Source: Acidaminobacter sp. (GTDB lineage: Bacteria > Bacillota_A > Clostridia > Peptostreptococcales > Acidaminobacteraceae). From it: a stretch of 64,000 bases of DNA. The notes under the pieces were generated by a model, which was not told the origin of the DNA, did no database searches, and saw only the letters and a program-made list of their open reading frames with translations. Shown piece by piece: positions 56,017 through 64,000 of the stretch. The first letter of the stretch is position 1; each line of letters begins with the position of its first letter. Where the stretch lies: positions 103,737-167,736 of the forward strand of contig WXFH01000001.1 of the NCBI GenBank assembly GCA_009881125.1, given 5' to 3'. The translations under genes and the position numbers were made by a program.

Positions 56017-56997
56017 TTGAAAGGTAAACTTCTTGAACTTCTCAGACAGCATAAGGGGAAGACACTTTCCGGTCAGGATCTATCCGGACAGTTTGGCGTT
56101 TCCAGGACTGCGGTCTGGAAAGCCATTGAGGCGCTGAGAGCAGAAGGTTATATCATACGTTCGAGTCCCAGACTGGGCTATGAGCTGGTAGAAGAACCGG
56201 ATGCTCTGGGACCCACGGGGGTATCCTCAATTGCCGCAAGTTCAGACTATCTGGATGTGGGTTTCTTTTTTCACCAAATTGATTCGACAAACTCCGAAGC
56301 CAAGCGGTTCGCGGAGGAGCATCCGCGACAATGCGCACTCTTTGTAGCGGAGGAGCAGACCGCGGGGCGCGGCCGCCTTGGAAGACACTGGATGTCAGAG
56401 CGGGGGACAGGCCTTTACTTGAGTTTGCTGATCCGGCCGGACATAGAGCCTTCCAGAGCATCACGGGTAACGCAGATCGCAGCAGTAGCAGCTGCGGAAG
56501 CAGTTGAAGCCGTAACCGGCCTGGAGACACTGATTAAATGGCCTAACGATCTGGTCATTCAAGGGAAAAAAGTATGTGGTATTCTGGCGGAATTAAGTGC
56601 GGAAATGACTGCGGTTAATTATCTGGTAGTTGGTATTGGCATCAATGTGAATCAATTTATATTCCCTGATGATATCAAAGAGAAAGCCGCTTCACTGCAT
56701 ATTCTGACGGGCAGGCGCATAGACCGTCAAATGCTGCTCGCTGAATTGGTCAGTAGGTTTGGGCGCTATCTCAGCGCACTTACACAGAACGAAGCGCTGG
56801 AAAAGATGCACCAGGTGTATCGCTTAAAATCAGCCACATTAGGGAAAGAAGTCCGCCTGGTGGGCAAACAGAATCGAACTGCACGCGTTATTGACATCAC
56901 GAAGGAAGGCGAATTGCTGGTTGTCTATCCGGATGGAGAACGCGACCTCATACATTTTGGCGAGGTCTCAGTCAGAGGCCTTGACTTTTACGCATAA
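56017..56997 (+). CDS. birA: Biotin-protein ligase / biotin operon repressor BirA
   Basis: Biotinylates carrier proteins, here most obviously MmdC. The 326-residue protein has an N-terminal helix-turn-helix ([20 protein letters not shown]), so it is a group II ligase that may also repress biotin genes. It then has the ligase core [41 protein letters not shown] and VGIGINVNQ, and ends with a small SH3-like domain. It starts at TTG behind GCGGGTG. coaX follows at two to fourteen bases. Confidence 0.96.
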   Translation: MKGKLLELLRQHKGKTLSGQDLSGQFGVSRTAVWKAIEALRAEGYIIRSSPRLGYELVEEPDALGPTGVSSIAASSDYLDVGFFFHQIDSTNSEAKRFAEEHPRQCALFVAEEQTAGRGRLGRHWMSERGTGLYLSLLIRPDIEPSRASRVTQIAAVAAAEAVEAVTGLETLIKWPNDLVIQGKKVCGILAELSAEMTAVNYLVVGIGINVNQFIFPDDIKEKAASLHILTGRRIDRQMLLAELVSRFGRYLSALTQNEALEKMHQVYRLKSATLGKEVRLVGKQNRTARVIDITKEGELLVVYPDGERDLIHFGEVSVRGLDFYA

Positions 56998-57011
56998 AGG
57001 TGGTTAAAGCC

Positions 57012-57788
57012 ATGTTGCTGGCATTTGACGTAGGCAATACCAATATTGTTTTAGGTGTGTTTAAAGATCATAAATTGGTTACGCATTGGCGTATGTCTAC
57101 AGACAAAGGGAGATCCGCGGATGAGATTGGCATTTTTGTCGATCAGTTATTTAAATATGAAAGTTTGTCGCTGGCGGATGTGAAGGCAGTCATTATTTCT
57201 TCCGTTGTTCCAACGATCATGTATTCACTGCAGCACATGGCCATTAAGTATTGCAACACAGAAGCCATGGTGGTTGGCCCCGGCATCAGGACAAGTCTCA
57301 ATATTAAATATGACAATCCGAAGCAAGTCGGCGCGGACCGTATTGTCAATGCCGTAGCGGCGATTGAGAAATACGGCGGACCGGCCATAGTCGTGGATTT
57401 TGGAACTGCCACGACCTTTTGCGCCATTACCGAAAACAGAGAATATCTCGGAGGGACGATCATGCCCGGGATCAAGATTTCGAGCGATGCCCTCTTTGAG
57501 AAAACTGCCAAACTGATGCGGGTTGAGCTGATCAAACCGGAAACGGTTGTCTGCAGGAATACAGCCGAGAGCATTCAGTCTGGCATCATCTACGGCTATG
57601 TCGGTTCCGTGGATTATATAGTCGAGCGGATTAAGCAAGAGATGAAATGGAAAAATCCGCGTGTGATCGCGACGGGGGGACTTGCATCTCTCATTGCGAC
57701 AGAGTCCAAGTGGATCGAGACGGTCGACAAATTCCTGACGCTGGAAGGGCTCAATATGATCTACCACATGAATACGGACAAGAATTAA
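57012..57788 (+). CDS. coaX: Type III pantothenate kinase
   Basis: First step of CoA synthesis. The 258-residue ASKHA kinase has [29 protein letters not shown] and the phosphate loop [10 protein letters not shown] with [11 protein letters not shown]. The ATG at 57012 has AAAGGTGG eight bases before it; a GTG four codons earlier is unlikely. Its place downstream of ftsH and before dus and lysS matches Firmicute synteny, apart from the inserted energy genes. Confidence 0.96.
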   Translation: MLLAFDVGNTNIVLGVFKDHKLVTHWRMSTDKGRSADEIGIFVDQLFKYESLSLADVKAVIISSVVPTIMYSLQHMAIKYCNTEAMVVGPGIRTSLNIKYDNPKQVGADRIVNAVAAIEKYGGPAIVVDFGTATTFCAITENREYLGGTIMPGIKISSDALFEKTAKLMRVELIKPETVVCRNTAESIQSGIIYGYVGSVDYIVERIKQEMKWKNPRVIATGGLASLIATESKWIETVDKFLTLEGLNMIYHMNTDKN

Positions 57789-57802
57789 CGGGGGATGCTT
57801 TG

Positions 57803-58762
57803 TTGAAGATTGGTACATTTGAAATCGAAAGCCCCGTGATTCTCGGGCCAATGGCCGGGATCACAGACCTCGCTTTCAGAAAAATCTGCAGAGAACAATT
57901 CAAGGGATTGATGGTCTCTGAAATGATCAGCGCAAAGGCCATGGGCTTTAAGGACAAGAAGACCGCTCAGATGCTGGTGACAGTTCCTGAGGAAATGCCG
58001 CTGTCGATTCAGCTGTTTGGTTCAGAACCTGAAGCCCTTGGGGAAGCTGTAATTGCCCTTCAGGAACACCCCTGTTCGGTGATCGATTTTAATATGGGGT
58101 GTCCTGCGCCCAAAATCGTTGGGAACAGGGAAGGCTCTGCGCTGATGAGAGACCCGGAGCTGGCTGAAGCCATTGTCAGGACCATGGTCCGCAATTCATC
58201 CAAGCCTGTCACGGTTAAGTTCAGAAAAGGTTGGAACACTTCGGAAATCAACGCGGTAGAATTCGCAAAACGCATGGAAGCTGCGGGGGCTGCGGCAATT
58301 ACGGTCCACGGCAGAACCAGAGACCAGTTTTATTCCGGAACAGCGGACTGGGAAATCATTCGGGAAGTTAAAGAAGCGGTCAAGGTACCTGTGATTGGAA
58401 ATGGGGACATTTTTGTCTATCAAGACGCCCTTCGCATGGTGGAACAGACAGGCGTGGACGCGGTCATGGCGGCGCGGGGCGTTCAGGGCAATCCTTGGCT
58501 GTTGGGGCAGGCGGAAGCAGCGCTGCTCGGCCGGCCTGTACCGGAGCTGCCCTCCGAGAAAGCACGTATAGAAATTGCTGTTCGCCATTTCTTAGGGTTA
58601 ATCGAGGAAAAGGGCGAGCATGTTGCCGTCCTTGAAATGCGTAAGCACGCGGCGTGGTATCTGAAAGGCATCCATGGCGCCGCCAAACTAAGAACTCTGA
58701 TTAATGTGGAGAAAGATCCCGATCGAGTGATTCAAATTCTCAGAAGCGCACCGAGTGAATAG
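57803..58762 (+). CDS. dus: tRNA-dihydrouridine synthase
   Basis: A flavin enzyme reducing uridines in the tRNA D-loop. The 319-residue protein begins KIGTFEIESPVILGPMAGITD. It has SIQLFGSEPEALGEA, the catalytic-Cys region DFNMGCPAPKIVGNREGSAL, a lysine in VTVKFRKGW, HGRTRDQFYSG and GNGDIF, with the helical C-terminal domain. It belongs to the DusB type. It starts at TTG behind GGGGGA; an adjacent TTG one codon earlier cannot be excluded. Confidence 0.94.
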   Translation: MKIGTFEIESPVILGPMAGITDLAFRKICREQFKGLMVSEMISAKAMGFKDKKTAQMLVTVPEEMPLSIQLFGSEPEALGEAVIALQEHPCSVIDFNMGCPAPKIVGNREGSALMRDPELAEAIVRTMVRNSSKPVTVKFRKGWNTSEINAVEFAKRMEAAGAAAITVHGRTRDQFYSGTADWEIIREVKEAVKVPVIGNGDIFVYQDALRMVEQTGVDAVMAARGVQGNPWLLGQAEAALLGRPVPELPSEKARIEIAVRHFLGLIEEKGEHVAVLEMRKHAAWYLKGIHGAAKLRTLINVEKDPDRVIQILRSAPSE

Positions 58763-58837
58763 GCCGCCTTTGACAAAGTAGAGCCACGGTACGACTAGGC
58801 TACAATTATGGAACAGTGCTATAAAAAGAAGCAATCC

Positions 58838-58866
58838 TTGACATAAAATGTCTTCTTCAATATAAT
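58838..58866 (+). promoter_or_regulatory. Consensus sigma-A promoter of greA-lysS
   Basis: Perfect TTGACA (58838-58843), 17-base spacer, perfect TATAAT (58861-58866). It leaves a leader of about 140 bases. Confidence 0.93.
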
Positions 58867-58950
58867 AGTGAAATAAGTTATTGCGAACATTCGCTCTAAT
58901 TAGGCTGAATGCTTGAAATGACAAAGGTTAAAGAGTTTTTTACTGCAACT

Positions 58951-58976
58951 GCACTGAACATTCGGTGCATTTTTCT
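58951..58976 (+). promoter_or_regulatory. Possible attenuator hairpin in the greA leader
   Basis: GCACTG pairs with CGGTGC across a six-base loop, followed by ATTTTT, between promoter and ribosome site. The stem is short, so partial termination is the most that is likely. Confidence 0.45.
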
Positions 58977-59013
58977 CTGTAGAGAATCAATTCATGGAGA
59001 GGTGTGACTTGCG

Positions 59014-59490
59014 ATGATGTCTAAAGAAGTACTCATGACACCAGACGGGCTCAGAAAAATAGAAGAAGAACTCGATCATCTTAAATCCGTTCGACGAAGA
59101 GAAATTGCGGAGAAGATCAAGGCCGCGCTCGCCTTCGGAGATATCAGCGAAAATGCTGAGTATGATGAGGCAAAAAATGAACAGGCTGAGCTTGAAAAGC
59201 GTATAATGAAACTCGAGGGAATCGTTGGCAACGCCAAGCTGATCGATGAATCAGAGATAAAAAAGGATGAAGTCAGCGTAGGTTCTATGGTTACCGTTAA
59301 AGATATTGAATTTGATGAAGTGATGGAGTATTCAATTGTAGGGCCAACAGAAGCAGACCCTTATGAAAATAAAATTTCCAATGAGTCTCCTGTCGGGAAA
59401 GCTCTGATCGGCAAACGTGTTGGCGAAACGATCGAGGTTCAGGTTCCGGATGGGTTCGCAAAATTCCAGATCATGAAGATCGGAAGATAG
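59014..59490 (+). CDS. greA: Transcription elongation factor GreA
   Basis: Stimulates RNA cleavage by backtracked RNA polymerase. The 158-residue protein has an N-terminal coiled coil ([41 protein letters not shown], with the acidic tip) and a C-terminal FKBP-like domain ([40 protein letters not shown]). It has its own strong promoter and is co-transcribed with lysS 16 bases on, a frequent Firmicute pair. Confidence 0.97.
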   Translation: MMSKEVLMTPDGLRKIEEELDHLKSVRRREIAEKIKAALAFGDISENAEYDEAKNEQAELEKRIMKLEGIVGNAKLIDESEIKKDEVSVGSMVTVKDIEFDEVMEYSIVGPTEADPYENKISNESPVGKALIGKRVGETIEVQVPDGFAKFQIMKIGR

Positions 59491-59506
59491 TCGGAGGTGG
59501 CAGAAC

Positions 59507-61036
59507 GTGAGTGAGGAACTGAGTTTAAGCGAGGTACTGCAGGTAAGACGGGATAAGCTCGCAAAGCTCCGCGAAATGGGCAGAGACCCTTTTATCCACG
59601 AAAAGTTTGTAAGAACTGCTATGAGCGCAGAGATTCACAATAATTTCGAAGTTTTTGAAGGCAAGGAAGTGCGCATGGCCGGTCGCATTATGGCGAAGAG
59701 AACCATGGGCCGTGCTTCGTTCTTTGATATTCAGGATATGGATGGCAGAATTCAATCTTATATTCGTGAAGATGCCATAGGCGAAGCGGAATATGAGATT
59801 GTCTCTACGTATGATATCGGTGACATAGTCGGCATTGTCGGTATTGTGTTCAAGACCAAGAAGAACGAGGATTCTGTCCGTGTGTCAGAAATCCTGCTGC
59901 TCAGCAAATCCCTTCAGATCCTGCCGGAAAAATTCCATGGTCTGAAAGATACGGATACGCGTTATCGTCAGCGATACGTGGATTTGATCGTCAACCCTGA
60001 GGTCAAGAAGACTTTCCTTCAAAGAAATAAAATTTTGAGAGCGGTCAGGGAGTACCTCGACAACGAAGGTTTCCTCGAGGTCGACACGCCAATCCTCGGA
60101 ACGATTGCCGGCGGCGCTGTGGCAAGACCTTTTATTACGCACCACAATACCCTGGATATCGATATGTACATGAGAATCGCCAACGAACTTTATTTGAAGC
60201 GGCTCATTGTAGGTGGTTTTGATAAGGTTTATGAAATGGGCAGAATGTTCAGGAACGAAGGCATGTCTATCAAGCATAATCCGGAGTACACTGCAATTGA
60301 AGTTTACGCGGCTTATGAAGACTTCCAATATATTATGGAACTGACGGAAAACCTGGTCGCCCACTGCTGCGTCCAGGCAAACGGCACAACCAAGGTCAAT
60401 TATCAGGGCATTGAGATTGACTTTGCGCCACCTTGGAGAAGGCTGCCTATGACGGAAGCGGTCAAACTTTATGCCGGCGCTGACTTTGATACAGTCAAGA
60501 CGGATGAAGAGGCGCGTGAATTGGGCAAAAAGCTCGGTCTTGACGTTGACAGCAGCATGAAAAAAGGCCATGTCATCAACGAGGCATTTGAAACCTTCTG
60601 CGAAGAGCATCTCATTCAACCGACCTTTATTACGCACCACCCGGTTGAAGTGTCCCCTCTGGCGAAGCGCAATCCTGATAATCCAATGATCACCAACCGC
60701 TTTGAAGCTTTTGCCAACACGTGGGAAATTGCGAATGCCTTCTCTGAGCTCAACGATCCTATCGATCAGCGCGAGCGCTTTGAAGAGCAGGTTAATGCCC
60801 GTGAAGGCGGCGACGAAGAGGCGCATATGATGGATGAAGATTTCCTCAATGCTCTTGAAGTCGGACTCCCGCCAACCGGCGGCCTCGGCATTGGCATCGA
60901 CCGCATGGTTATGCTCCTGACGAACGCAGCCTCCATTCGCGACGTTATTCTATTCCCAACTATGAAGCCTATCGGCAAACAGGAATCGGGAAGTAAGAAG
61001 CAAGGCGCGGAAGAGTCAAAGGAAGAAGAAGCATAG
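59507..61036 (+). CDS. lysS: Lysyl-tRNA synthetase (class II)
   Basis: Charges tRNA-Lys. The 509-residue protein has an N-terminal OB-fold ([20 protein letters not shown]). The class II core has motif 2 region [20 protein letters not shown] and motif 3 [17 protein letters not shown] short Lys/Glu-rich C-terminal tail beyond PTMKP is additional. It starts at GTG behind GGAGGTGG and ends at a large terminator. Confidence 0.97.
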   Translation: MSEELSLSEVLQVRRDKLAKLREMGRDPFIHEKFVRTAMSAEIHNNFEVFEGKEVRMAGRIMAKRTMGRASFFDIQDMDGRIQSYIREDAIGEAEYEIVSTYDIGDIVGIVGIVFKTKKNEDSVRVSEILLLSKSLQILPEKFHGLKDTDTRYRQRYVDLIVNPEVKKTFLQRNKILRAVREYLDNEGFLEVDTPILGTIAGGAVARPFITHHNTLDIDMYMRIANELYLKRLIVGGFDKVYEMGRMFRNEGMSIKHNPEYTAIEVYAAYEDFQYIMELTENLVAHCCVQANGTTKVNYQGIEIDFAPPWRRLPMTEAVKLYAGADFDTVKTDEEARELGKKLGLDVDSSMKKGHVINEAFETFCEEHLIQPTFITHHPVEVSPLAKRNPDNPMITNRFEAFANTWEIANAFSELNDPIDQRERFEEQVNAREGGDEEAHMMDEDFLNALEVGLPPTGGLGIGIDRMVMLLTNAASIRDVILFPTMKPIGKQESGSKKQGAEESKEEEA

Positions 61037-61114
61037 TGCCAAAGCTGCAGCGACACTTCGGCCAGCACGCTAAAAGGCAGGCTGAAGGGCCAGACTTAAA
61101 ATAAGGTAAAATAT

Positions 61115-61162
61115 AAGCCGCTCATCACCAGCGATAGTCGTTGGCAATGAGCGGCTTTTTTG
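61115..61162. terminator. Terminator after lysS
   Basis: AAGCCGCTCAT pairs with ATGAGCGGCTT with an inner stem, followed by TTTTTT. It lies between convergent genes; the opposite strand carries only a short T run. Confidence 0.92.
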
Positions 61163-61261
61163 TGCTTAAGAAACACGCAAGGTGATTCGTGTTGTGACCA
61201 GTGGGGTGGTCTAGGCGCGGCAGTCATCCGAAGGGGCCAGCGAGCGAGGTTTTGGACGATT

Positions 61262-62353
61262 TTACCTGTTGCGCTGCCGTCCGGCTTCCCGTTTTGATTT
61301 TTTAGGTGCAATGACGCTGCATTTACAAGCGGCTTTCAACTTATCGAAAGATCCATGCAAGACTGCCGTGCCAACAGCGTTGGGATAAAGCTGCAGATCC
61401 CAGCCCAGACTCAATATTTCAGGTGAGGCTGACCAGCATGTGGCATCAAACGGCGTCACACAGAAGCCGCTGTCGTAGGCCAGGACAGGTCTCAGAAAAT
61501 GCGTCAGATCACCCTGGATGACTGAGTCCGGTGCATGCAGCTCAAGGTTGGCGGGCGCCCCAATGTCGCCAAACAGGTACAACAGCGGACAGTGGGCGCG
61601 CATTTGCCAGTCGTATTCGCTGTGCTTGCCGCCGGGGACGATCCAAGCTTCCATTTCAAAGTTGGATTTCGAATGGTCACGCAGTTCAAGCAGTCGACCC
61701 AGAACCACGTCAAAACCCTCTTTGAGTCCGCCCTCAGCATCACCCATATCAATCCACAATTTCTCAGGCATACCTGCCGGATCAAGACTGTCCACATAGG
61801 GCAGCAGGTCTTTGGGACTCCACCAGAAAGAGGGTGAGACAATGCCAAGCTTACCGAAGACATCTGGCCGATGGGTACCCATCATAAACGTGATCAGTCC
61901 GCCCATGGAAGACCCCATGAGCCCCGTATTCTCAGGCCCGGTCATCACCCTGAAATTGGCTTCGATAAACGGCATGACATCCTCCAGCACAAAGCGTTCA
62001 TAAAGTGCGCCGCGGCCCTTTACGTTCTTTCCAAAGGAGTGGTAGTCGTAGTGGGCATATTCGCTGAGGCGCGCCTCACCAATGTTGGCAATGCCCACAA
62101 TGATTATTTCTTCCATAGCGCCGCCCCGGATCAGCTCGTCCGCCGTCTGGTGGATTTCCCAGCCCATGCCTGAGTAGGAAGACTCGCCGGTGAAGATATT
62201 TTGCCCGTCGTGCATGTAGAGGACCGGATAATGTCGTTCCGCTTCGAGTCGGTAGGAAGGCGGCAAGTAGATGTAAAGTGATCTGAAGTTGTCAAGAGCC
62301 CTGGAGTAAAAACGGTGCAGGAAATTACAATCTGGCTGTGAATAGTCGTTCAT
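61262..62353 (-). CDS. Alpha/beta-hydrolase esterase (esterase D / Fes-like family)
   Basis: A 363-residue hydrolase with no signal peptide. It has RSLYIYLPPSYRLEAERHYP, PVLYMHDGQNIF, nucleophile elbow GLMGSSMGGLITFM and a late catalytic His in GGKHSEYDW. About 90 residues beyond the usual catalytic domain form an additional C-terminal beta-rich module with a basic end (KKSKREAGRQRNR). Substrates in the family range from acyl esters to siderophore esters. It is transcribed after the ATP-grasp gene, 82 bases downstream, and is likely functionally linked. GAGAGGGA precedes the start. Confidence 0.85.
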   Translation of the reverse strand: MNDYSQPDCNFLHRFYSRALDNFRSLYIYLPPSYRLEAERHYPVLYMHDGQNIFTGESSYSGMGWEIHQTADELIRGGAMEEIIIVGIANIGEARLSEYAHYDYHSFGKNVKGRGALYERFVLEDVMPFIEANFRVMTGPENTGLMGSSMGGLITFMMGTHRPDVFGKLGIVSPSFWWSPKDLLPYVDSLDPAGMPEKLWIDMGDAEGGLKEGFDVVLGRLLELRDHSKSNFEMEAWIVPGGKHSEYDWQMRAHCPLLYLFGDIGAPANLELHAPDSVIQGDLTHFLRPVLAYDSGFCVTPFDATCWSASPEILSLGWDLQLYPNAVGTAVLHGSFDKLKAACKCSVIAPKKSKREAGRQRNR

Positions 62354-62435
62354 AGCGGGTCCCTCTCATTATAAAAGATTGCTGCCGATGGCCATTACAA
62401 CGTCACTTACACTTACTCGCGCTTATTGTGGCTGT

Positions 62436-63611
62436 TTACGCTTGTTTGGCGAGTATTTCACGTCGAATTTCAAGGCCTTTCTCATGATCCGCGGTCCTAA
62501 AGATGATGCCATAATCACCAATAGCAGATGAAAAAATCTTTTCAACTTTATAGTGATGCACGATTTCGTTTTTATAAGTTTCCAGAACATTCTCCAGAGA
62601 ATGCTTATAATTCATGCCGTCCCTTCTGCCAATGTAGAAACAGCTATACGGACGTGTCAGCTGCGCTTCGAAGACATTCTTAGTGACAATGTTGGCATAT
62701 TCTTCGAAAATATTGATGTCGTTGGCATAATTGAACATATCTACTATTTTACCGCCAGGGAGTCTTGCGTTCAATTCCAGTGCAATGATCTCATTGTCCG
62801 GCATGACGAAGAGCTCAAGGTGAAAGAAGCGCTCTTTCATCTTAAAGGCGTGGATCGCTTTTGTGCCCATTTCGACGACTTTTTCATTCAGTTTTTTCGG
62901 AATGTAGAAATCCATGTCATCGCCATGATTTACGGATTCCATGACACCCGCACCATAAACCAGTGAGGAATGGAAAACGATCTCACCGTTTTGATCGATC
63001 AGACCATCAAAAGAATAAATGTTGCCGGTTATAAACGCTTCCATAATATAAACAGTCTGTGGATCGACAGCGTCTCTATGTGCCATGAAAGCTTCAAGCT
63101 TTTCTTTTGAGTCAATTTTATGTGTCCCCATTGCGCCGACGCCGCAATCTGGTTTAACAATAACGGGGTAACCATGCTTTTTAATGAACTTTTCCGCGTC
63201 TTTCATGGTGCCAATCAAAGTGCTTGGCGCAACCTCAAGCCCCGCCTTTTTAAAGATTTTTTTCATGCCGGATTTGTATTTGACCCGGCTCATGTCTTCA
63301 GTTTTAAAACCAGGGATATTGAAGTCCGTTCTGAGTCTCGCGTCGGATTCCAACCAATGCTCAATATGGGATTCGATTCTGTCAATTTTTCCGTATTTGT
63401 GGGAGAAAAAAGCGACAGCTTTAAACATTTGCACATAATCTTCCATGGAATCGACACGGTAGTACTCGGTCAGTGCTGCCTTTAATTCAGCGGGAAGCGT
63501 ATCGTAAGCATCTTCCCCTATACCTAATACATTAACCCCTTCGTTTTTGAGAGCGACAGAAAACGGAATGAAATTTGCGGGAAAGCTTGGAGAAACCACT
63601 ATATAGTTCAT
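62436..63611 (-). CDS. Stand-alone ATP-grasp ligase
   Basis: A 391-residue ATP-grasp enzyme, joining a carboxylate to an amine or similar nucleophile via acyl phosphate. It has a Rossmann-like N-domain (NYIVVSPSFPANFIPFSVAL), ATP-binding GYPVIVKPDCGVGAMGTHKI, the hinge VYIMEAFITGNIYSFDGLI and the metal site ELNARLPGGKIVDMFNYAND. The substrate is not known. The ATG at 63611 is preferred to a GTG three codons earlier because AAAGGTG lies eight bases before it. The esterase gene follows on the same strand. Confidence 0.85.
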   Translation of the reverse strand: MNYIVVSPSFPANFIPFSVALKNEGVNVLGIGEDAYDTLPAELKAALTEYYRVDSMEDYVQMFKAVAFFSHKYGKIDRIESHIEHWLESDARLRTDFNIPGFKTEDMSRVKYKSGMKKIFKKAGLEVAPSTLIGTMKDAEKFIKKHGYPVIVKPDCGVGAMGTHKIDSKEKLEAFMAHRDAVDPQTVYIMEAFITGNIYSFDGLIDQNGEIVFHSSLVYGAGVMESVNHGDDMDFYIPKKLNEKVVEMGTKAIHAFKMKERFFHLELFVMPDNEIIALELNARLPGGKIVDMFNYANDINIFEEYANIVTKNVFEAQLTRPYSCFYIGRRDGMNYKHSLENVLETYKNEIVHHYKVEKIFSSAIGDYGIIFRTADHEKGLEIRREILAKQA

Positions 63612-64000
63612 AAAACTCACACCTTTCGTTTATTAAATTTTTACCATATTATCACAAGATGAAGAAGTTTCCCAGTTGAAAATTGTAATGTGTGCAAAAG
63701 TTATGTAAATCAACGGTAAAATCATGGATTGGTGAAACGCTGTCTGTTGAGAGGATACAGCGGTTTGACGAATAAATTTCGAAAATAATTGAAAAAAGTG
63801 TTGACGTGGGGGTAGGACATAGATATAATTAAAAAGTCGCCGATTCAAAGGTGAGCAAACGCAAGACAAGTAAGACACATTCGATCCTTGAAAACTAAAC
63901 AGTGTACAACCCAAAATTCTGAAATAAAAAGTCGGTTCTGCTTGGAACCGGCGAAGTGATTTCTGATTATGGAAATAACGGAAGTCAGCGAAGTAACTTG
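63612..64000 (+). other. Promoter and leader of a probable rRNA operon (runs off the window)
   Basis: No protein gene is visible. After the sigma-A promoter at 63801-63829 comes a leader containing the phrase CCTTGAAAACTAAACAGTG (63891-63909). That phrase is typical of sequence just before 16S rRNA or between rRNA genes in Firmicutes. The 16S gene itself would begin beyond position 64000. Confidence 0.65.
63801..63829 (+). promoter_or_regulatory. Sigma-A promoter, probably of an rRNA operon
   Basis: TTGACG (63801-63806), a 17-base spacer and perfect TATAAT (63824-63829), reading toward the window end. Confidence 0.85.

Noticed and set aside
63633..63914. Minus-strand open frame across the rRNA promoter
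   Set aside because: Lies over a clear promoter and leader and has no protein features.

Overview
The window looks like the chromosome of an anaerobic, amino-acid-fermenting Clostridia-type Firmicute. Three things point there: Bacillus-like gene order around spoVG-glmU-prs-pth-mfd and tilS-ftsH, frequent GTG/TTG starts behind strong AGGAGG sites with consensus sigma-A promoters, and a complete set of genes for sodium-pumping methylmalonyl-CoA decarboxylation. An Acidaminobacter- or Fusibacter-like organism would fit, but that is an inference; no database search was run. I see no insertion sequence, prophage or CRISPR array.

Layout. (1) 1-15.1 kb is housekeeping: the 3' end of purR, spoVG, glmU, prs, pth, mfd, a PrsA-type foldase lipoprotein, a SpoVB/MurJ-type flippase, mazG, HU, rqcP, divIC, an S1-domain protein, a Ppx/GppA phosphatase, then tRNA-Met(CAT) and tRNA-Thr(CGT). 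(2) 15.3-34.7 kb is a metabolic block. It begins with a sigma-54 activator. A PLP aminotransferase and an ornithine-cyclodeaminase-family protein follow on the minus strand. Divergent from these is a nine-gene operon (20.1-30.6 kb): two alanine-dehydrogenase-like enzymes, a guanidino-group-modifying enzyme, a five-part peptide/opine-type ABC importer and an ArgH-family lyase. After two small unknown genes comes an M20 amidohydrolase plus OFA-type transporter pair. I find one good -24/-12 promoter before the nine-gene operon and another before the M20 pair, so the activator probably runs both as one regulon. This module is the best candidate for an undescribed pathway in the window. (3) 34.8-46.3 kb holds two small minus-strand genes, pyrG with a leader attenuator, a TPR-GAF-GGDEF diguanylate cyclase, tldD-tldE, tilS and ftsH. 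(4) 46.5-57 kb is energy metabolism: malic enzyme, a DUF3870 protein, split methylmalonyl-CoA mutase, MeaB, epimerase, methylmalonyl-CoA decarboxylase (alpha, delta, biotin carrier, beta) and birA. (5) 57-61 kb has coaX, dus, greA and lysS. (6) 61.2-63.6 kb has an esterase and ATP-grasp pair on the minus strand. The window ends in the promoter and leader of what looks like an rRNA operon.

How the genes work together. The mutase, epimerase and decarboxylase convert succinyl-CoA to propionyl-CoA plus CO2 while exporting sodium ions. MeaB protects the B12 mutase and BirA biotinylates the carrier. The sigma-54 block appears to import a nitrogen-rich amino-acid conjugate and break it down by oxidation, C-N lysis and guanidine hydrolysis; the substrate cannot be read from sequence. 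Relative to the Bacillus order, the ~27.5 kb between tRNA-Thr and tilS is where spoIIE would be expected, and hprT is missing between tilS and ftsH.
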